Source: Herpetosiphonaceae bacterium
GTDB taxonomy: Bacteria > Chloroflexota > Chloroflexia > Chloroflexales > Kallotenuaceae
Reading direction: 5' to 3'
Length of the DNA: 9,493 nt
Assembly: GCA_030147335.1 (NCBI GenBank)
Contig: JASKZZ010000373.1
Coordinates: 1-9,493, forward strand
Under the pieces are notes generated by a model, which saw only the letters and a program-made list of their open reading frames with translations, did no database searches and was not told the origin of the DNA. Position numbers and translations under genes: made by a program. Of this stretch, positions 5,411 through 9,493 are shown one piece after another; within the stretch, counting starts at the first letter, position 1, and each line of letters opens with the position of its first letter.

Positions 5411-5438
5411 CAGGGACCTTCGGGTCCCTTGTTTTTTT
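5411..5438 (+). terminator. Intrinsic terminator of ssrA
   Basis: GGGACC (5413-5418), a stable TTCG tetraloop, GGTCCC (5423-5428) and a T run (TTGTTTTTTT to 5438) directly follow the tmRNA CCA end. Confidence 0.95.
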
Positions 5439-5594
5439 AACTACCGGCAATCCTAACCCACATACAGCCAGTATGTCCGAAGATAGGAAATCGTGGTTGG
5501 AGCAGGTGTAAAGGGTAAATCAAATCAGCTTTGTGTCGTTTAGCTGCCGCATGACACGTTCCAAACCATAACAGGCGTTGCCGAAACACAAAAC
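5439..5594. other. Non-coding spacer between ssrA and the convergent glycosyltransferase
   Basis: I see no gene here. The only structures are a 6-bp hairpin ACATAC-AGCCA-GTATGT (5460-5476) and a loose GTGTC...GACAC inverted pair at about 5535-5560. It leads into the large palindrome at 5595. Confidence 0.5.
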
Positions 5595-5646
5595 TAATGA
5601 TGAGCACAATTAACTGTCACGAAACAGTTGACCATGCTCATCATTA
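5595..5646. repeat. Large palindrome (12-bp arms with nested 8-bp stem)
   Basis: TAATGATGAGCA (5595-5606) and TGCTCATCATTA (5635-5646) are perfect inverted copies. Inside them AACTGT (5612-5617) pairs with ACAGTT (5624-5629), extended by a T-G and a T-A pair, around the loop CACGAA. An internal loop of three mismatches separates the two stems. It lies between the converging ssrA and glycosyltransferase genes and may act as a backup terminator. On the minus strand it is followed by GTTTTGTGTTT. Confidence 0.8.
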
Positions 5647-5661
5647 CGCATTTTACGCAGC

Positions 5662-5738
5662 AAAAAACCGGCTCGTCGTTCTTGTTGCTAGAGCGTACAT
5701 CGTGGCACACGTAGCGGAACGATATTGCGAGCCGGCTT
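5662..5738 (-). terminator. Intrinsic terminator overlapping the glycosyltransferase 3' end
   Basis: On the minus strand CCGGCTCG (5735-5728) lies inside the last codons of the glycosyltransferase. It pairs with CGAGCCGG (5675-5668), which is followed directly by six T's (5667-5662). A second inner stem, CGTTC (5721-5717) with GAACG (5681-5677), shortens the 52-nt loop. The geometry of GC stem plus T run is right for a rho-independent terminator, with the stop codon in the loop. Confidence 0.6.
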
Positions 5739-6986
5739 CCGACGATGCTGTACCGATTCATACAGGTCAAGCATTCGGTCTGCAATGCGCGGCCATGTGT
5801 ACGACTGCGCATTAATGATTGCGTTTGCACCCATTTCTTCACGCAGGCCTTCATGCTCAACAAGCTGCCGTATTCGACGTGCAAACGCCGTTGGGTCATT
5901 CCACGGCTCAAGGAAGCCGGAAACACCGTCTTGAATCGTGTAGGTTAGGCCGCCGACTTTTGATGCAACGACCGGCGTGCCGCAGGCTTGTGCTTCCAAT
6001 GCTACCAAGCCAAACGACTCATAATGCGATGGGACTGCGACAACATCCGCAGCGCTATACAACAACGGCAGCTGCGCCTGTGGTCGCGAGCCGATAAAAT
6101 GAACAACATCGCTCAGGCCAAGCTCGCTGACCATCTGACGAAGCCTGCGCTCCTCGCTGCCCCATTGATCTTCACCAGCATGCGCGTCGCCGCCAACAAC
6201 AACAAGCTGCGGCATGGTACGGTGATCTGCATTCTGTTCCGTTTGCAGCACACCCATCGCGTTCAGCAATGTATCCAGCCCCTTAAGTGGCTCGATGCGG
6301 CCCACAAACAAAACGATCTTCGCAGGCTTGGCCGGCAAGCCAACTCGACGTCGTGCTTCAGCCTGATCATAGGGACGAAACGTTGTCGTGTCGACGCCGC
6401 ATGGAACAACAGCGACACCAGTGCCCTCGACATTGTAGTGAAACTGCATTTGAGCGCGATCAAGGGGCGTGGCTGCAACAATCATGTCGGCTTCGCGCAG
6501 CAATCGTCCTTCAATACGAACGCGCTCGTCGCTCTCGCCCCACAACGCTGCCTGCGCCACCTGATTTTTCATCGCCCCGAGTGTGTGAAACATATGCACG
6601 ACAGGCATGTTCCACATTTTACGCAGCTCCAACGCTGCCACACCGGACAACCAGTAATGGCTATGAACAATATCATATTGCAGGTCCTGGCCGTCGGCGA
6701 AGCAGCGAATACGGCCAACAAACTCGGGCAGATAATCCAGCACCCAGTTTTTATCATACGGCGCGGCGGGACCGGTACGTAGTGTGACCACTCGCGCATT
6801 TGGGCCGATCTCAACAATCTGCGGCTCGCCTTTGCGTTGAGAGCGGGTAAATATATCGACAGCAATGCCACGGCGGCCAAGCTCACGCGCAAGCTCGCGA
6901 ACATATACGTTCATGCCGCCTGCTTCTTTGCCGCCAAGTGTTGCTAGTGGGCTGCTGTGAACCGCCAGCATTGCAACTCGTTGCAC
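5688..6986 (-). CDS. GT4 family glycosyltransferase (MshA/sucrose-phosphate-synthase-like)
   Basis: This is a 432-residue GT-B fold retaining glycosyltransferase that uses a nucleotide sugar as donor. N-terminal acceptor-domain motifs are GGKEAGGMNVYVRELARELGRRG (18-40), DIVHSHYWLSG (105-115) and HMFHTLGAMKN (131-141), all close to MshA (UDP-GlcNAc:inositol-phosphate transferase) and sucrose-phosphate synthase relatives. The C-terminal donor domain shows VLFVGRIEPLKG (225-236), AVPSHYESFGLVALEAQACGTPVVAS (317-342) with the E323-x7-E331 motif, and GGLTYTIQDGVSGFL (345-359). No signal peptide or membrane helix is seen, so it should be cytosolic or peripheral. The start is GTG, with AAAGGA 6 nt upstream. 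The last 15 or so residues are basic and probably disordered; their DNA also forms one arm of the terminator. Acceptor and product cannot be named from sequence: an MshA label would imply mycothiol, for which no other gene is seen here. Confidence 0.9.
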   Translation of the reverse strand: MQRVAMLAVHSSPLATLGGKEAGGMNVYVRELARELGRRGIAVDIFTRSQRKGEPQIVEIGPNARVVTLRTGPAAPYDKNWVLDYLPEFVGRIRCFADGQDLQYDIVHSHYWLSGVAALELRKMWNMPVVHMFHTLGAMKNQVAQAALWGESDERVRIEGRLLREADMIVAATPLDRAQMQFHYNVEGTGVAVVPCGVDTTTFRPYDQAEARRRVGLPAKPAKIVLFVGRIEPLKGLDTLLNAMGVLQTEQNADHRTMPQLVVVGGDAHAGEDQWGSEERRLRQMVSELGLSDVVHFIGSRPQAQLPLLYSAADVVAVPSHYESFGLVALEAQACGTPVVASKVGGLTYTIQDGVSGFLEPWNDPTAFARRIRQLVEHEGLREEMGANAIINAQSYTWPRIADRMLDLYESVQHRRKPARNIVPLRVPRCTL

Positions 6987-7027
6987 AAATAGTCCTTTCC
7001 TCTACCAGATCGCCATACACGCAACAA

Positions 7028-7063
7028 GGGCATCAATGTGTGATACGTCACGCATTGACGCCC
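7028..7063. repeat. 36-nt palindrome in the leader of the glycosyltransferase gene
   Basis: The two halves centred between 7045 and 7046 pair over GGGC, TCAATG and GTGA with TCAC, CATTGA and GCCC. There is one G-U-capable and one mismatched position on either strand. It lies in the 149-nt gap between the oxidoreductase stop and the glycosyltransferase start. Without a T run it is a poor terminator. An operator or a structured mRNA leader is possible. Confidence 0.6.
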
Positions 7064-7085
7064 CTGCTTACATTTTGTAACCTAC

Positions 7086-7096
7086 TAATTGTACCA
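7086..7096 (-). promoter_or_regulatory. Possible extended -10 promoter for the glycosyltransferase gene
   Basis: On the minus strand TGGTACAAT (7096-7088) fits an extended -10 (TGnTATAAT-like). No good -35 is visible. The RNA would start near 7080 and carry the 7028-7063 palindrome in its leader. Confidence 0.3.
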
Positions 7097-7135
7097 CTCT
7101 TTGCCGTATGCCGCCTTTGACATTTACTCCTGCAT

Positions 7136-8143
7136 TTAGAGTAGTACTACTTGCGCTTGTTCCGCCGAGTCAAGCCCACGCAAGATCAGTTCCATGTCGC
7201 GATAGCTTTGTTCCACCGTGGCGATAACCGGCTTTCCGTCGCGTAATGCCTCGTAAAAGTTCAAGAACTCGCCATAATAACCACTATCCACGTCTGCTAT
7301 TTCGATTGTTTCGGCAGACTGTCCCGGACGCAGCACTCGCAGCTTTCCTTCGAGCACCTCAATCGTTCCGGTGCTGCCATACAATGTCAGGCCCAGAAAG
7401 GACGATTGTTCGTCGTGACAAACCGACGAGTACACGTAGGTGCCGAGCGCTCCCGAGCGAAAACGAAGGTTCATGCTGATGGTGGTTGTGCCGCCTAGTT
7501 TGCTGCCGCCATACTTGGTAAACGCCTGGACCCACTCAATCTCGCCGCCTAGCTCGCGCAGTGCCGCTGCATGGTGAACTCCACCGTCCAGGATTGGTCC
7601 GCCACGATATTGAATATCGTGCCGCCAAGGGGTACTTGCGAAATCTCCTGGATCAGAGGTGTCGGCGCGAGCGACCGAGTGCAATCGCAGCAGAATCAAC
7701 TCGCCGATGAGCCCTTCACGCAGCATATGTTGCGCCTGCTTGATCTCGGAGCGGTAGCGAAAGTTCTCGGCAACCAGCGCTGTAATCGGTAGATGCGCAA
7801 GCTGTTCCTTGAGCTGCCGTGCTTGTTCCAAATTCGACCCGAGTGGTTTTTCCAGTAGCACATGCTTGCCTGCGCGAGCCGCTTCGAGTGTTATCGGTGC
7901 TGTCAGATGAATCGGCAGGGATAGCAGCACTGCCTCAACATCGCTGAGCGCGAGCAGCTGACGGTAATCGGTGAAGACCTGGGACGCGCCCACAAGCTCC
8001 GCAACCTCACGAGCTTTATTCTCAACAACGTCTGCCACGGCGACAAAGGTGTATTTGTCGCGTAGGCGCTGGAGCGCAGGCCAGTGCAACAGCTTAACGG
8101 CAAGGCCTGCGCCGATGATCCCGAGCTTGATCGGTTGTGACAT
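7136..8143 (-). CDS. Gfo/Idh/MocA family NAD(P)-dependent oxidoreductase
   Basis: This is a 335-residue protein of the family that oxidises or reduces sugars, inositols and related cyclic polyols with NAD(P). The N-terminal Rossmann domain opens with LGIIGAG (7-13), followed by AVADVVENKAREVAELVG (35-52) and HLTAPITLEAARAGKHVLLEKPL (79-101). The last block contains the family hallmark EKP, whose Lys99 usually acts in catalysis. The second domain has GGPILDGGVHHAAALRELGG (181-200), where Asp186 and His190 fit the usual substrate-binding D-x3-H. I chose the ATG at 8143 because AGGGGAG lies 7 nt before it and the Rossmann strand starts right after. An in-frame start 22 codons upstream would add sequence unlike the family. 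The gene is divergent from the histidine kinase gene with 59 nt between starts. The specific substrate is unknown. Confidence 0.92.
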   Translation of the reverse strand: MSQPIKLGIIGAGLAVKLLHWPALQRLRDKYTFVAVADVVENKAREVAELVGASQVFTDYRQLLALSDVEAVLLSLPIHLTAPITLEAARAGKHVLLEKPLGSNLEQARQLKEQLAHLPITALVAENFRYRSEIKQAQHMLREGLIGELILLRLHSVARADTSDPGDFASTPWRHDIQYRGGPILDGGVHHAAALRELGGEIEWVQAFTKYGGSKLGGTTTISMNLRFRSGALGTYVYSSVCHDEQSSFLGLTLYGSTGTIEVLEGKLRVLRPGQSAETIEIADVDSGYYGEFLNFYEALRDGKPVIATVEQSYRDMELILRGLDSAEQAQVVLL

Positions 8144-8167
8144 GAATAAACTCCCCTTGTGAACCGT

Positions 8168-8196
8168 TTGCTCATTCGTCGTTGTTGATTGATAAT
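8168..8196 (+). promoter_or_regulatory. Possible promoter for the histidine kinase (leaderless)
   Basis: TTGCTC (8168-8173) and GATAAT (8191-8196) are 17 nt apart. The RNA start would fall at about 8203, the A of the chosen ATG. This agrees with the lack of any ribosome-binding site, though the -35 is poor. Confidence 0.35.
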
Positions 8197-8202
8197 TGCA
8201 GC

Positions 8203-9360
8203 ATGGCATTCGCTGACTCTAACGGGTTGCTGCAGCGTAACCGCGAACTGTTTATATTGAATCATATCGCCGAAACGCTCAATCGCACGAGTGATATTCA
8301 GGTTGCGCTGGATGAAACGCTGGCCTCGGTCGTCGACCTGATGGGCTTGCAGACCGGCTGGATTTTTCTGCTGGATGATGCTGGCAAGCTGCGTACCGCT
8401 GCATACCACGATTTGCCACCGGGACTACAATATCCAGGCCAGCTTGAGCTATGGCAAGGCGGATGCAACTGCCACACAGTGTTTAAGTCGGGCCAGCTGC
8501 GAACTGCTGTTAATATTGTAGAATGTTCACGTCTAGCCGACGCAACTGGTGATCGTCGCGGCTTACAATTTCATGCGAGCGCGCCACTGCGCTCAGAAGA
8601 TCGGATGCTAGGTATTCTGAACGTGGCAAGTCCAGGCGGCGATACTTTTACCCCCGACACTTTGTTGTTGCTTTCGGCGGTAGGTGCTCAGCTTGGCACT
8701 GCGATTGAGCGGACACGACTGGCACAGCAAGCGGTCGTATTTGCGGCATTGGAAGAGCGCAATCGTATTGCGCGCGAAATCCACGATACGCTGGCCCAAG
8801 GTCTTACCGCAATTACACTTCACCTGGAGACAGCTCAGGCGCTTGCCGAAACGAAGCCGCAAATGGCACAACGCAAGATTGCTCAAGCGCTGACACTGGC
8901 TCGTACCAATCTCGATGAAGCACGTCGTTCCGTGCTTGACCTGCGCGCAGCACCGCTTGAAGGATACACGCTACCGGAAGCGCTCCAACAACTAACACAG
9001 CAGTTTGCCGATCTCACCGGGATCTCCGTCAAGCTCAACGCTGATCTGCGTGGACGATTACCGTCAGCACGTGAGAATGGCTTGTACCGCATCGTGCAGG
9101 AAGCGTTGACCAATGTGCGAAAACATGCTGCCGCAACTGAGATCAACGTGCGGCTGCACCAAATGAATAATGATATATGCTTGCTCATTGAGGATAATGG
9201 CGTTGGTTTTGAGTTGGAACGTGTTCAACCTACAGCGAATAGTGGTTTTGGTCTTACCGGTATGAGTGAGCGAGCGCATTTGATGGGTGGACAGCTACTC
9301 ATTCACAGCACGCCCGGCTCAGGTACTCGTATCACTGTCACCATTGGTAGTGATCCGTAA
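8203..9360 (+). CDS. GAF domain sensor histidine kinase (NarL/LuxR-partner type)
   Basis: This is a 385-residue soluble histidine kinase, expected to autophosphorylate on His and pass the phosphate to a NarL-type response regulator. A GAF sensor domain spans about residues 15-170. It contains GGCNCHTVFKSG (86-97), NIVECSRL (104-111) and GLQFHASAPL (120-129), giving Cys88, Cys90 and Cys108 plus His91 and His124. The HisKA_3 dimerisation domain (about 180-250) has LEERNRIAREIHDTLAQGL, with His194 as phospho-acceptor. The HATPase_c domain shows the N box QEALTNVRKHA (299-309), the G1 box EDNGVGF (330-336) and GFGLTGMSERAHLMGG (348-363). There is no membrane segment, so the signal is cytoplasmic. 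The start is uncertain: ATG 8203 has no ribosome-binding site, and a TTG at 8182 would add seven residues. The cognate regulator is not in the window; the next gene is a methyltransferase. Confidence 0.93.
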   Translation: MAFADSNGLLQRNRELFILNHIAETLNRTSDIQVALDETLASVVDLMGLQTGWIFLLDDAGKLRTAAYHDLPPGLQYPGQLELWQGGCNCHTVFKSGQLRTAVNIVECSRLADATGDRRGLQFHASAPLRSEDRMLGILNVASPGGDTFTPDTLLLLSAVGAQLGTAIERTRLAQQAVVFAALEERNRIAREIHDTLAQGLTAITLHLETAQALAETKPQMAQRKIAQALTLARTNLDEARRSVLDLRAAPLEGYTLPEALQQLTQQFADLTGISVKLNADLRGRLPSARENGLYRIVQEALTNVRKHAAATEINVRLHQMNNDICLLIEDNGVGFELERVQPTANSGFGLTGMSERAHLMGGQLLIHSTPGSGTRITVTIGSDP

Positions 9361-9398
9361 TCGTTATATTAATTGTTCATGAGTCACTGTAAATATTT

Positions 9399-9493
9399 AT
9401 GGCTCGTCCGTTTATAAAATGGGCTGGTGGTAAAACCCAGCTACTATCTGAGTTGACGGGCCGCATTCCCGCGCGGTTTGGTCGCTACCACGA
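9399..9493 (+). CDS. dam: Dam-type (D12 class) DNA N6-adenine methyltransferase, 5' part
   Basis: Only the first 31 codons are present before the right edge. MARPFIKWAGGKTQLL matches the start of Dam/DpnM-like methyltransferases, where FxKWxGGK belongs to the S-adenosylmethionine-binding motif I. The reading is open to the end of the window. An in-frame TAA at 9390 shows that the ATG at 9399 is the first possible ATG start. There is no clear ribosome-binding site. The enzyme would methylate adenine, in GATC if a true Dam, but the target-recognition part is outside the window. Whether a restriction enzyme follows, making it part of a restriction-modification system, cannot be seen. Confidence 0.85.
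   Translation, partial: MARPFIKWAGGKTQLLSELTGRIPARFGRYH

Noticed and set aside
5988..6782. 264-codon open frame on the + strand inside the glycosyltransferase gene
   Set aside because: It lies fully antisense to a gene with strong GT4 motifs and has no family-like sequence, so it is a shadow of the GC-rich codon pattern.
8144..8209. 22-residue N-terminal extension of the oxidoreductase
   Set aside because: A strong ribosome-binding site and the start of the Rossmann fold favour ATG 8143, and the extension would overlap the kinase start.
7903..8409. 168-codon minus-strand frame across the oxidoreductase/kinase divergent region
   Set aside because: It overlaps two well-supported genes in other frames and shows no recognisable domain.
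3150..9397. ACTGTAAAT[G/A]TTTAT near 3151 and again near 9385, resembling a shared regulatory site
   Set aside because: One near-match of 15 nt in AT-rich DNA is about what chance gives in a window of this size.

Overview
The window reads as a chromosomal segment of a free-living bacterium, most likely a member of the Chloroflexota (class Chloroflexia, Herpetosiphon/Chloroflexus-like). This placement is an inference. It rests on moderate GC content, a PRPP synthase of divergent type, an MshA-like glycosyltransferase, a soluble GAF/HisKA_3 sensor kinase, frequent GTG starts and A-rich AAGAACC-type intergenic repeats. No phage, transposase, CRISPR or defence operon is visible. This is mainly housekeeping and accessory chromosome rather than an obvious island.

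Layout. Positions 1-1555 (+ strand): the C-terminal part of an RmlD-like sugar-nucleotide reductase, then a PRPP synthase with non-consensus active-site residues, closed by an intrinsic terminator. Positions 1604-2409 (+): a degenerate ECF-type sigma factor and its zinc-finger anti-sigma factor, joined by a TGATG overlap. Positions 2414-3045 (-): a small one-helix membrane protein and an unrecognised 88-residue protein, followed by an AT-rich stretch (about 3060-3230). Positions 3231-4960 (-): a promoter, a 75-residue protein, a YcaQ/AlkZ-family DNA glycosylase, then tRNA-Val(CAC) with its own promoter and terminator. Positions 5003-5438 (+): a complete tmRNA gene (ssrA) with consensus promoter and intrinsic terminator. 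Positions 5439-5664: a non-coding stretch holding a large isolated palindrome. Positions 5662-8143 (-): an MshA-like GT4 glycosyltransferase and a Gfo/Idh/MocA oxidoreductase, separated by a leader containing a 36-nt palindrome. Positions 8203-9360 (+): a divergently transcribed GAF-HisKA_3-HATPase histidine kinase. Position 9399 to the end (+): the start of a Dam-type (D12 class) adenine methyltransferase.

How the genes relate. The sigma/anti-sigma pair is a clear regulatory module. Its target genes cannot be read from the window. The one-helix protein that meets it end to end is PspB-like in architecture only, so an envelope-stress link is a guess. The glycosylase and the small protein upstream look like one transcription unit that may read towards tRNA-Val. 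The glycosyltransferase and oxidoreductase point the same way and may both act in sugar metabolism, but they appear to have separate transcription signals. The histidine kinase has no response regulator next to it within the window.

The most interesting observations are these: the PRPP synthase with K-to-E and D-to-A changes at catalytic positions; the ECF anti-sigma factor that ends right after its membrane helix; the tmRNA tag with a Gly resume codon and an AMAA end; the CxC...C pattern in the kinase GAF domain; and several unexplained palindromes. I see no strong evidence for a wholly new multi-gene system.
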